A stretch of 64,000 nucleotides of DNA, taken from the NCBI RefSeq assembly GCF_002018875.1, contig NZ_MVOL01000002.1:248001-312000 (forward strand), read 5' to 3'. The position numbers were made by a program, and so were the translations under genes. Below the pieces are notes generated by a model. It saw nothing but the letters and a program-made list of their open reading frames with translations. It searched no databases and had not been told where the DNA came from. The stretch is from Pseudomonas sp. MF4836 (GTDB lineage: Bacteria; Pseudomonadota; Gammaproteobacteria; Pseudomonadales; Pseudomonadaceae). Positions 18,087-26,182 of the stretch are shown here, piece by piece (position 1 is the first letter of the stretch; each line of letters begins with the position of its first letter).

Positions 18087-18839
18087 TCAATAGATGCTGA
18101 ACGGGAAGTACTTGTCGTTGATCTTCTTGTACGTGCCGTCGGCCACGATTTCCTTCAGGGCGGCGTTCAGCTTCTCGCGCAGTGGATCTTTCTTGCGCAC
18201 GGCAATCCCGATCTTGTCGCTTTCTTCAACCGGGTCGCCCTTGAACTCGTAAGGCTTGCCGGCATCGCTCTTGAGCCACTCGTAGTTGACGTACTTGTCG
18301 GCCAGGATCGCGTCCAGGCGGCCGGAGGTCAGGTCCAGGTAGGCGTTTTCCTGGGTGTCATAGAGCTTGATGGTGATGTCGTCGCCCAGGTTGTCTTCCA
18401 GCCAGGTGCCGGCCAGGGTCGCCCGTTGTGCGCCGATGATCTTGCCCTTGAGCGAGGCCTTGTCGGTCTTGAACTCGGTTTTGGCTTTAGGGGCGATGAA
18501 CTGCAGTTTGTTCGAGTAGTACGGGTCGGTGAAATCCACCGCCTGCTTGCGCTCGTCGGTGATCGACAGCGAGGAGATCAGAAAGTCGAACTTCTTGGCG
18601 TTCAAGGCCGGAATGATGCCGTCCCAGTCGGAGGTGACCACGGTGCATTCGACTTTCATCTTGGCGCACAGGGCATCGCCGATGTCTTTGTCGAAGCCGA
18701 CGACCTGGCCGCTCGCATCTTTATTGTTGAACGGCGGGTAGGCGGCTTCGATCCCCATTTTCAGGGTCTCGGCGGCAGCCGTGGCGCTGAAGGCCAGGGT
18801 GACGGCAGCGGCCAGGAGGATTTTTTTATAGCTCTGCAT
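18087..18839 (-). CDS. Periplasmic lysine/arginine/ornithine/histidine-type binding protein
   Basis: 250 aa. A Sec signal peptide (MQSYKKILLAAAVTLAFSAT, cleavage near AAAE) precedes an ArgT/HisJ-type solute-binding domain. Family hallmarks include PPFNNKDASGQVVGFDKDIG near the N terminus and SSLSITDERKQAVDFTDPYY. It delivers the amino acid to the permease pair encoded just downstream. Confidence 0.93.
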   Translation of the reverse strand: MQSYKKILLAAAVTLAFSATAAAETLKMGIEAAYPPFNNKDASGQVVGFDKDIGDALCAKMKVECTVVTSDWDGIIPALNAKKFDFLISSLSITDERKQAVDFTDPYYSNKLQFIAPKAKTEFKTDKASLKGKIIGAQRATLAGTWLEDNLGDDITIKLYDTQENAYLDLTSGRLDAILADKYVNYEWLKSDAGKPYEFKGDPVEESDKIGIAVRKKDPLREKLNAALKEIVADGTYKKINDKYFPFSIY

Positions 18840-18852
18840 GCGTGTAGCTCCG

Positions 18853-19626
18853 TTAGCGGTTGCTGGACATGAATTGTTTGCAGCGCGCCGAAAGCGGGTT
18901 ATCGAAGACCTGCTGTGGCGATCCTTGCTCTTCTACCAGACCCTGGTGCAGGAATACCACTTCACTGGAAACCTGGCGGGCAAAGCCCATCTCATGGGTC
19001 ACCAGCAGCATGGTACGGCCTTCTTCGGCCAGGGCGCGGATCACGGCCAGCACTTCCTGGACCATTTCCGGGTCCAGGGCCGAGGTCGGTTCATCGAACA
19101 GAATGACCTTGGGCGCCATGGCCAGGGTGCGGGCAATGGCCGCGCGTTGCTGCTGGCCACCGGAGAGCTGGGACGGGTAGGCGTGGCGCTTGTCGCCGAT
19201 GCCGACCTTGGCCAGCAGCGCCTCGGCCACTTCGATGGCTTCGGCCTTGCTCTGGCCGAGGACCCGGCGCGGAGCCTCGATAATGTTGTCGAGCACGCTC
19301 ATGTGCGGCCAGAGGTTGAAGTTCTGGAACACGAAACCGATTTCGCTGCGCAGGCGGTTGATCTGCTTGCCGTCGGCGGCAACCAGTTCGCCATTTTTGG
19401 CGGGCTTGAGCTTGAGTTCTTCACCGGCGACCAGGATCTGGCCCTGGTGCGGGTTTTCCAGCAGGTTGATGCAGCGCAGGAAGGTGGACTTGCCAGAACC
19501 GGAGGAGCCCAGGATCGAGATCACGTCGCCGTCGCGTGCGGTCAGCGAGACGCCCTTGAGCACCTCCAGCGAGCCGTAGCGTTTGTGCAAGTTGCGGATT
19601 TCAAGCGCGGGCGTGGCCTCAGCCAT
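18853..19626 (-). CDS. Basic amino-acid ABC transporter ATPase (HisP/AotP type)
   Basis: 257 aa. Walker A is GSSGSGKST, the signature LSGGQQQRAAIAR and Walker B VILFDEPTSALDPE, with the switch His in LLVTHEMGFA. It includes the HisP-type insertion around ELKLKPAKNGELVAADGKQ. It is the first gene of the four-gene importer (ATPase, binding protein, two permeases); gene order and spacing support one transcript. Confidence 0.94.
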   Translation of the reverse strand: MAEATPALEIRNLHKRYGSLEVLKGVSLTARDGDVISILGSSGSGKSTFLRCINLLENPHQGQILVAGEELKLKPAKNGELVAADGKQINRLRSEIGFVFQNFNLWPHMSVLDNIIEAPRRVLGQSKAEAIEVAEALLAKVGIGDKRHAYPSQLSGGQQQRAAIARTLAMAPKVILFDEPTSALDPEMVQEVLAVIRALAEEGRTMLLVTHEMGFARQVSSEVVFLHQGLVEEQGSPQQVFDNPLSARCKQFMSSNR

Positions 19627-20073
19627 GTGCGGTCCTCATTGGGTTCATTGCGCTCCTGCTGTTGGCCGCCTTCCTGGCGAGGCGCCAAGCTAGCATAGGG
19701 TTTCAATCACAGCCAACAGCGCCACGGGGGGTAAACAGAAGGTGTGCGGCAGGTTGTCGCATCAGCACAGCAGACTGTCGCGCCATCAACAACCGAACGC
19801 CTGTTTGAACCCGGTTCGTGGTGGGCGTCGCGTAAAAAAAGGCGCGATGGTGCCAGCTTTGGCCGGGTGTTGGAAGCGTCAAGGGGCCAAAGGTCATGGA
19901 TCCGCACCTTAATTGAGCGCAACGCCGTTTTGGGGTGTGTTTCTGGTGCGCCGTTTCGTCCTACAAAGTGGGTCTCTCGGTAACGCTGTGGCTAATTGCT
20001 ATCAAACTCAATGACTTGCGATGACCCGCCGGTCGGGCTTGCAGCCCGCGCCGTTGGGGATCCTGTAACATTT

Positions 20074-20089
20074 TGGCGCAATTCTTGCG
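20074..20089 (+). promoter_or_regulatory. Sigma-54 (-24/-12) promoter of gabP
   Basis: TGGCGC-N5-TTGCG matches the consensus TGGCAC-N5-TTGCW at all but one or two positions, with the GG and GC at the exact spacing required for sigma-54. It lies 93 bp upstream of the gabP ATG on the same strand. An enhancer-binding activator would be needed; its site is not evident. The rest of 19700-20070 shows no gene. Confidence 0.75.
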
Positions 20090-20181
20090 TAAGAAATAAA
20101 CAACGCCCTGTTGGATTCTTTTTACGAGAAGGAATGCAGACCGGGCGCAGTGAATCTATTTTCGTTGCAAAGGTGCTTTAA

Positions 20182-21573
20182 ATGAGCGGTACGCAACTCT
20201 CCAATGACCTCGAACAGGGGCTCAAACCGCGGCATGTCACCATGCTGTCGATTGCCGGCGTCATCGGCGCCGGGCTGTTTGTCGGCTCCGGCCATGCCAT
20301 CGCCGAAGCCGGCCCCGCCGTGCTCCTGGCCTATGCCGCCGCCGGTACCCTGGTGGTGCTGGTCATGCGCATGCTGGCCGAGATGGCCGTGGCCTCACCG
20401 GATACCGGTTCCTTTTCGACCTACGCCGACCGCGCCATCGGGCACTGGGCCGGTTTCACCATCGGCTGGTTGTACTGGTGGTTCTGGGTGTTGGTGATTC
20501 CGCTGGAAGCCAACGCCGCCGCGACCATCCTCCATGCCTGGTTCCCCGACATCGCGATCTGGGTCTTTACCCTGGTCATCACCCTGTTGCTGACCGCGAC
20601 CAACCTGTTCAGCGTGAAGAACTATGGCGAGTTCGAGTTCTGGTTCGCCCTGATCAAGGTCGTGGCCATCATCGGCTTCGTGATCCTGGGCCTGCTGGCG
20701 ATCTTCGGCTGGTTGCCGGGCAGCCAAGTCAGTGGCGTGTCCCACCTGTTTGACACTCAGGGCTTCCTGCCCAACGGCATGGGCGCAGTGTTGGCGGCGA
20801 TGCTGACCACCATGTTCTCCTTCATGGGCACCGAGATCGTCACCATCGCGGCCGCCGAGTCGAAGAACCCGGGGCAGCAGATCTCCAAGGCCACCAACTC
20901 GGTGATCTGGCGGATCGGCCTGTTCTACCTGGTGTCGATCTTTATCGTCGTGGCCCTGGTGCCGTGGAACGATCCGGCCCTGGCCAAGGTGGGTTCCTAC
21001 CAGACCGTGCTCGACCGCATGGGCATCCCCAACGCCAAGCTGATCGTCGACCTGGTGGTCCTGGTCGCCGTGACCAGCTGCCTGAACTCGGCGCTCTACA
21101 CCGCCTCGCGCATGCTCTTCTCCCTGGGCAAGCGTGGCGATGCACCGGCCGTGGCCAAGCGCACCAATAAAAGCGGCACCCCGTACTGGGCCGTATTGCT
21201 GTCGACGGCAGCAGCGTTCCTCGCGGTATTTGCCAACTACGTGGCGCCGGCGGCGGTGTTCGATTTCCTGCTGGCCAGCTCCGGCGCCATCGCCCTGCTG
21301 GTGTACCTGGTGATTGCCGTGTCGCAACTGCGCATGCGCCAGAAACGCATGGCCGCGGGCGAGAAAATCGCCTTCCGCATGTGGCTGTTCCCGGGCCTGA
21401 CCTACGCGGTGATCGTGTTCATCATCGGCGTCCTGGCGATCATGCTGTTCCAGGAAGAGCATCGTGTGGAGATCCTCGCCACCGGCCTGCTGAGCCTGCT
21501 GGTGATTGCCGCGGGCCTGCTGGTAGCGCGGCGCCGTCGGATCGAGCGCGCTGCTCCGCCGGTGCTGAGCTGA
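20182..21573 (+). CDS. gabP: GABA permease (APC family)
   Basis: 463 aa with 12 predicted membrane helices. The first-helix motif VIGAGLFVGSGHAIAEAGP and the conserved FMGTEIVTIAAAESKNP are typical of the amino-acid transporter family that contains GabP. The overall sequence looks like Pseudomonas GabP, a proton-coupled importer of 4-aminobutyrate. ATG 20182 has an AAAGGTG ribosome site. It is transcribed alone, between a sigma-54 promoter and a strong terminator. Related amino-acid permeases cannot be fully excluded. Confidence 0.85.
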   Translation: MSGTQLSNDLEQGLKPRHVTMLSIAGVIGAGLFVGSGHAIAEAGPAVLLAYAAAGTLVVLVMRMLAEMAVASPDTGSFSTYADRAIGHWAGFTIGWLYWWFWVLVIPLEANAAATILHAWFPDIAIWVFTLVITLLLTATNLFSVKNYGEFEFWFALIKVVAIIGFVILGLLAIFGWLPGSQVSGVSHLFDTQGFLPNGMGAVLAAMLTTMFSFMGTEIVTIAAAESKNPGQQISKATNSVIWRIGLFYLVSIFIVVALVPWNDPALAKVGSYQTVLDRMGIPNAKLIVDLVVLVAVTSCLNSALYTASRMLFSLGKRGDAPAVAKRTNKSGTPYWAVLLSTAAAFLAVFANYVAPAAVFDFLLASSGAIALLVYLVIAVSQLRMRQKRMAAGEKIAFRMWLFPGLTYAVIVFIIGVLAIMLFQEEHRVEILATGLLSLLVIAAGLLVARRRRIERAAPPVLS

Positions 21574-21595
21574 CGGCTGAGCCCACTACCCGCTG

Positions 21596-21630
21596 AAAAG
21601 GCCGCGCTCAGAAATGACCGCGGCCTTTTT
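21596..21630 (+). terminator. Rho-independent terminator of gabP
   Basis: AAAAGGCCGCG and CGCGGCCTTTTT form an 11-bp stem followed by a T-run, 23 bp past the gabP stop. Confidence 0.85.
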
Positions 21631-21741
21631 CATCTCCGAGCGCAGCCTTGCGCGTTCTAGCCGGTGGTTTGGCAGACAGTCGCTTTACCCACGCAGGAGG
21701 CCTGTTGATAATCCCTCGCTCGGTCAGCTTGGGATAGGGCG

Positions 21742-23763
21742 ATGAAGCAACTGGATATGGATTCTGCCGAATGGGAAATGCTCGACCTTGAATGGCATCA
21801 AGGGTTTGCCTTCGTGGAGGGGGCGCTGCTGGTGGAGGAGAGGGCCCGGGATGTCTACCTCATGCTCCATGAGGGGCAGACAGCGGCTGAGCAGGCGCGT
21901 CAGGCGGCGGCCGAGCAATTCCCGGTTTCACCCCTGGTGGCGGGTGAACCCCTCTGGCGGCACCGTATCCACCGGCATCTGCTACGTGATGCCCGGGCGG
22001 ACTACTATGCCTTGCCCCGCTACGTCGAGCGTTACGGCTATCACCCTTTGCAAGCCTTGCCGGTGCGGGTGGGCCGTGGCTTGCAGAGCCTGGGCCATGA
22101 CCATTGGCGCGATCACGACCGCGCCTACTTCTGTCACGACTACGGGCTCGCGGTGATCGAAGGCGCGCAGCATGAGCGCCTGGCGCTTCTGCATCCGGTG
22201 CCAGAGAACTGGCCTTCGGGCGCGGTGCTGTTCAGTGACGGGCTCAAGGTCTTCCTCGGCGCCCGGGCGATCGCCAGCGCTGAGCAGCAGGTCCGCGGCA
22301 CCAACCATCCGGCTTATCAAGTGATCGGCGGCCAGGTCTGCCGGGGCGGCGCTGTGCTGCACCAGAAGGACGGTTCGCCGTTGCCGATTGCCAATCCGCA
22401 CGGCTTTCAGATGCTGGCCTGGCGCTGGGGCACGGACGGGCACTCGGTGATCGTCCAGGCGCAGCAGGGCTCTAGCGTTGCCTACGAGTATTTCTACCGC
22501 ATCGATAATGTCGACCTGGCGACGTTCAGCGTGCTCAACGAGCGCTATGCCAAGGACGCACGGCGGGCCTACTACCTGACCGGAAAAACCCTGCGTTATG
22601 TCGGCGACTTTCGCCTGCTGAACCGCGTTGAGTCGGTGTTCGACGCCGGTGGTCGAGTCTTGAGCCAGAGTGAAAAGGCGGACCCGTACATTGCCGTGGA
22701 TGACCAGTTCGTCTACTGCAATGGCTCCCGTCTGCGGGGTGCCGATGGTCCGAGCTTTCGCCACCTGGGATTCGACTACTACGCTGACCGGCATCGTGCC
22801 TACAGGCGCAGCAAACCGCTGGATGTGGATGTAGATAGCTTTGTGGTGACCCAGCCGGATCGCGGCGAGTGCAACTATTCGCCCGTGCTGGTGGGGGACA
22901 AGCACGGCCCGCTCGGTTCGGATGGGCTGATCGATGACGCCATGCTGCAAGCGTGGTCCGCGTTCTTCGAGGCTCATCCGCAGTTGCAGGGCTACTGGTG
23001 GCACCGCCTGCAGGCGCCATCCGCGTCAACCACCCAAGCCCTGCGTTCCATCGGCTTGGGGTTTGAGCTGGGGCACCAGGTGCACTTTCAGGGTCGCGCC
23101 ATCAATGGTCTGGATGCCGCCAGTTTCAAATTGCTGGGCACACACCTGTGCGGTGACGCTAACGGCTTGTACCTGATCCCCTTTCATCGTGCCGAAACCA
23201 AGGTGCCGGAGCGATTTTCTTCAGCCTCCGCCGATCATTACCGTGACCTGGGTGGGCCCTATCTGACAGATGGGCAGAGGGTTTTTTGCCACCGGATCTT
23301 TTATCAGGTGCCTGAGCCGCTGGCTAAAGCGGATCAGGCCAGCTTCGAGTCCTGCGGGCATGGCTGGGCCAGGGATAAGGGCGCGGTGTACTACTACAGC
23401 GAAAGAAAAAGGAACCTCGACCCGGCCCACACGCGCTTCATGGGCAGTTACGCCTTCACCGCGACGCAGATGTTTTCCGCAGGCAAGGCGCTGGAGGTGG
23501 AATTCAGCCCGGAAGAAGTGAAGGTTCCCCATCCGGATTTCTTGCAGTTGGGCACGCGCAAGCTGTTTTGTGGCCGGCGCCCGGTGAGTGCCAAACGCAT
23601 CGACCTGGCCAGTCTGGAGTTTCTCGCGGACCGCTATGCCCGGGACAAGCAGCGTTTTTTCGAGTACGACGGCTACGCGGCGCTCAGTGAAATCAGTGCC
23701 GAGCAGTATCGCCAGGCAACGCTGAAGGCCTCGGCCGGGGACGCTGAAAATTTGGCTGTTTGA
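21742..23763 (+). CDS. Large DKNYY-type repeat protein, paralogue 1
   Basis: 673 aa with no signal peptide or membrane helix. It contains many short repeats around an (A/D)(K/R)xx(A)YY-type motif: DARADYYALPR, HDRAYFCHDYG, KDARRAYYLTGK, ADRHRAYRRSK, ARDKGAVYYY. This is the pattern of the DKNYY family, whose function is unknown. The start is supported by collinear alignment with the paralogue at 26183: both begin with about 10 residues, then a shared LEWHQGFAF segment. The C-terminal FLQLGTRKLFCGRRP is identical in both. Confidence 0.8.
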   Translation: MKQLDMDSAEWEMLDLEWHQGFAFVEGALLVEERARDVYLMLHEGQTAAEQARQAAAEQFPVSPLVAGEPLWRHRIHRHLLRDARADYYALPRYVERYGYHPLQALPVRVGRGLQSLGHDHWRDHDRAYFCHDYGLAVIEGAQHERLALLHPVPENWPSGAVLFSDGLKVFLGARAIASAEQQVRGTNHPAYQVIGGQVCRGGAVLHQKDGSPLPIANPHGFQMLAWRWGTDGHSVIVQAQQGSSVAYEYFYRIDNVDLATFSVLNERYAKDARRAYYLTGKTLRYVGDFRLLNRVESVFDAGGRVLSQSEKADPYIAVDDQFVYCNGSRLRGADGPSFRHLGFDYYADRHRAYRRSKPLDVDVDSFVVTQPDRGECNYSPVLVGDKHGPLGSDGLIDDAMLQAWSAFFEAHPQLQGYWWHRLQAPSASTTQALRSIGLGFELGHQVHFQGRAINGLDAASFKLLGTHLCGDANGLYLIPFHRAETKVPERFSSASADHYRDLGGPYLTDGQRVFCHRIFYQVPEPLAKADQASFESCGHGWARDKGAVYYYSERKRNLDPAHTRFMGSYAFTATQMFSAGKALEVEFSPEEVKVPHPDFLQLGTRKLFCGRRPVSAKRIDLASLEFLADRYARDKQRFFEYDGYAALSEISAEQYRQATLKASAGDAENLAV

Positions 23764-24131
23764 GCGGCAAAAGGGCTGCTGTCAGCATTGATGGTGGTCT
23801 TTTTTATCGGATAGGTGACTTGTTGCATGGTGTTTCATGGACAGCCCGCTGGCGAAATAGTAGCCTGCGCGCTCTTCGATAAGAGCTCTTGCGTGCCAGC
23901 GTGAGAGGAGCTATGGAATAGCGCTGTATTGCAAGGGATTGAATGCTTGTCGGGGACCTGAATCCGTCTTCTGCCTCTCTCCCTTGATCCCTGCGTACTT
24001 GCCATGGCTCCTGAGTGTCAGCGCCTGCCTTCGGCATGCCCGGCAGTCCCGGCTCGAAGAATGAGCATTCAGGGTTCAATGGTGATCGCCCGGCCATTGG
24101 TCCCCTAAAAAAGGGCGGCAAGGAGACGCGC

Positions 24132-24452
24132 ATGGCGTTCACTAAAATCATCTTCAAAAACCCGAACACCGGAGCCATCAAGGAAGCGCCAGTTGGTTTC
24201 TCCTGGACCGTGTTCTTCTTCGGCTTCATCCCGGCACTGTTCCGCGCCGACTGGAAATGGGCAGCCATCATGTTCCTGCTGGCCATGTTCACGTTCGGCC
24301 TGAGCAACCTGGTGTTCATGTTCATCTACAACAAGCTGTACCTCAAAGACCTGATCGGCTCCGGCTTCAAGGCCCAGTCCATCGCCAGCGGCGACCTGAG
24401 CTACGCCAGCGCCAACATCGGTATGGAAATCCCGAAGCTGGAAGCGGCATAA
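24132..24452 (+). CDS. Small inner-membrane protein (HrgC/DUF2628-like)
   Basis: 106 aa from ATG 24132 with an AAGGAG ribosome site. Two adjacent hydrophobic segments (about 22-40 and 44-66) with the motif GFSWTVFFFGFIPALFRADWKW suggest a hairpin in the inner membrane. Similar small proteins are annotated as HrgC-like; no function is established that I can cite. The preceding 24-kb edge (23764-24131) holds no other gene I can support. Confidence 0.7.
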   Translation: MAFTKIIFKNPNTGAIKEAPVGFSWTVFFFGFIPALFRADWKWAAIMFLLAMFTFGLSNLVFMFIYNKLYLKDLIGSGFKAQSIASGDLSYASANIGMEIPKLEAA

Positions 24453-24473
24453 GCCACGGGCTTTTAGCCAGAC

Positions 24474-24516
24474 CAAAAAAACGGGCGCCTCCAGTCATGG
24501 AAGCGCCCGTTTTTTT
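24474..24516. terminator. Bidirectional rho-independent terminator
   Basis: AAAAAAACGGGCGC and GCGCCCGTTTTTTT form a perfect stem between two convergent genes, with A and T runs on both sides. Confidence 0.88.
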
Positions 24517-24531
24517 TAGGCCTCAGACAGG

Positions 24532-24942
24532 CTACTGGGCGGCGTCCAGCAGGGCCTGGGAGGCGGCTACGTAGTCGGCCTGGAAGGCCGGTGACTCGAT
24601 CCAGGCCAGGGCGGCGGCCTCATCGGCTTCAGTGGACCACTGGCGGTACTCGATCAGCGCCGCGAGGATGAAATCGGTGGCGCCGTCTTCGCCTTCCTGC
24701 TCGAACACCAGTTCCAGCAGCGGGTCCTGCAAAAAGGCGCTGCACAGGGCCAGTTGGCTGGTCTGCTCGGCGTCGCGCATTTTCTTGAACAGTTCGGTCA
24801 GGTCCACCGACTCGAAGTCCAGGCGGTCATCGTTGGGGTCCAGTTCCACCGCGCTGCTGGCGCCGGCGCGCTGGCTGCGGTTCTGCTTGGCCTTGGCTTT
24901 GGCCCGGGTGGCACGTTTGTGTTGTTTGTTTGCAGATGCCAT
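24532..24942 (-). CDS. Hypothetical cytoplasmic protein with basic N terminus
   Basis: 136 aa from ATG 24942. The first 30 residues are highly basic (KQHKRATRAKAKAKQNRSQR), suggesting nucleic-acid or surface binding. The rest is acidic and helical (ELDPNDDRLDFESVDLTELF). No known domain is recognised. Convergent with the small membrane-protein gene. Confidence 0.6.
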   Translation of the reverse strand: MASANKQHKRATRAKAKAKQNRSQRAGASSAVELDPNDDRLDFESVDLTELFKKMRDAEQTSQLALCSAFLQDPLLELVFEQEGEDGATDFILAALIEYRQWSTEADEAAALAWIESPAFQADYVAASQALLDAAQ

Positions 24943-25051
24943 GGGCTTCTTACCTGGTGACAAAAGGGGGGAGCGGCGGCTGGAGCCGACAATCAGGCGA
25001 CACAGGATGCCAGTAAATCAGCGGGCCGGCACCCTTGTCCCCGGGCCCGGG

Positions 25052-26008
25052 TCAATCGAGCCAGCGTCCCGGCGCGTCGGCGGGCAGCTCGGCGTGCTGC
25101 AACCAGGCCAGGGCCAGCGGCCACAACCGGGCCTGGTAGTGGCTGCGAAAAAACGCGAAATGCCCGACCTGCTGTTCGCCGATGTCTTTGGGTGTGAGAC
25201 GCCGATGGTGACAATCGCCGGCCTCGAAATACGCCAGCAGGCGCTCGATGGCCGGCACCGTGCCGTAGGGGTCATCGCTGATGCTGATGGCCAGGCTCTG
25301 CGCCGTGACCCGCGCAAAGGGCAGCCCTCCCGTCGTCTCCAGCAGCGCCCGCCCGCTGGGCCGACCCTGGTAGCGAGCGCTGGGGGTGGCCCAGTCGCGC
25401 ACCACGCCGGAGGGGGTGTCTTCCAGCCAACCCAGGCGCTTGCCGGGGAAGTAACCGCAGACGGCGGTGAGCAGCGGCATCGCCAGGTGCCATTTGAGCA
25501 GCATGCGCCAGCGGGTTGCAGCGGCGTAGTCGCGCCAGTAGGCGAACTGCGCGCCAACCGTCACCACGCGCCGGATCAGCGCGCTCGACGCCGCCAGCCC
25601 CACCGCGCAGCCGCCGAAGCTGTGGCCGACCACATCGATCGGCTGCCCGGGGAACTCGCGCTGTGCACGTTGCAGCATGGCCTCGAAATCCAGCGCGCCC
25701 CAATCCGACCACGACGCCTTGAACCCGCGCAACGAGGCCGGGCGCGACTCGCCGATGCCCCGGTAGTCATAGACGATCACATCCAGGCCGTGGGCGAACA
25801 GGTAATCGGCGAAGCGAAAGTAATGTCGACAACGCACCGAGGTCGCGGCGTTGATGATCACCACCGGGCGCTGCGGCTCGTGGCGCGCATGGCGCCAGGT
25901 AAAGCCACCGAGGCGCACGCCGTCTGCGGCCCGTTCATGGAAGGCTTCGCCACCGGGGCTGGCGGTCTGCCGGGCGATGGGCTCGGGCAAGGGGGACTGC
26001 ACGGTCAT
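25052..26008 (-). CDS. Alpha/beta-hydrolase, unknown substrate
   Basis: 318 aa. Alpha/beta-hydrolase fold with the nucleophile elbow VVGHSFGGCA (Ser as nucleophile) and a strand-turn IVYDYRGIGES that resembles the oxyanion region. A candidate acid and His (GHFAFFRSHYQ) lie near the C terminus. No signal peptide is visible, so cytoplasmic. The substrate cannot be predicted. It lies between the two DKNYY-type genes. Confidence 0.85.
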   Translation of the reverse strand: MTVQSPLPEPIARQTASPGGEAFHERAADGVRLGGFTWRHARHEPQRPVVIINAATSVRCRHYFRFADYLFAHGLDVIVYDYRGIGESRPASLRGFKASWSDWGALDFEAMLQRAQREFPGQPIDVVGHSFGGCAVGLAASSALIRRVVTVGAQFAYWRDYAAATRWRMLLKWHLAMPLLTAVCGYFPGKRLGWLEDTPSGVVRDWATPSARYQGRPSGRALLETTGGLPFARVTAQSLAISISDDPYGTVPAIERLLAYFEAGDCHHRRLTPKDIGEQQVGHFAFFRSHYQARLWPLALAWLQHAELPADAPGRWLD

Positions 26009-26182
26009 GGCAGGTGTTCCTGGTTGGGGCTGGGTCCGCTGCGGGCCGTCGAAAGGGCGAGTGGCAGCGTTCGGCTCTTTTTAGTGCGCCCATTAATAAC
26101 CGGGCCGCCCTGCCTCGGGCAACTTTACTCGCCCCCGGCCGATCACGATAATCGGCGCCTCTATCACCTCGGAACGCCGCAC

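Noticed and set aside
24632..26182. Long upstream extension of the 26183 gene
   Set aside because: It is the antisense of the hydrolase gene and the neighbouring coding region. The paralogue at 21742 shows that the real protein begins at 26183.
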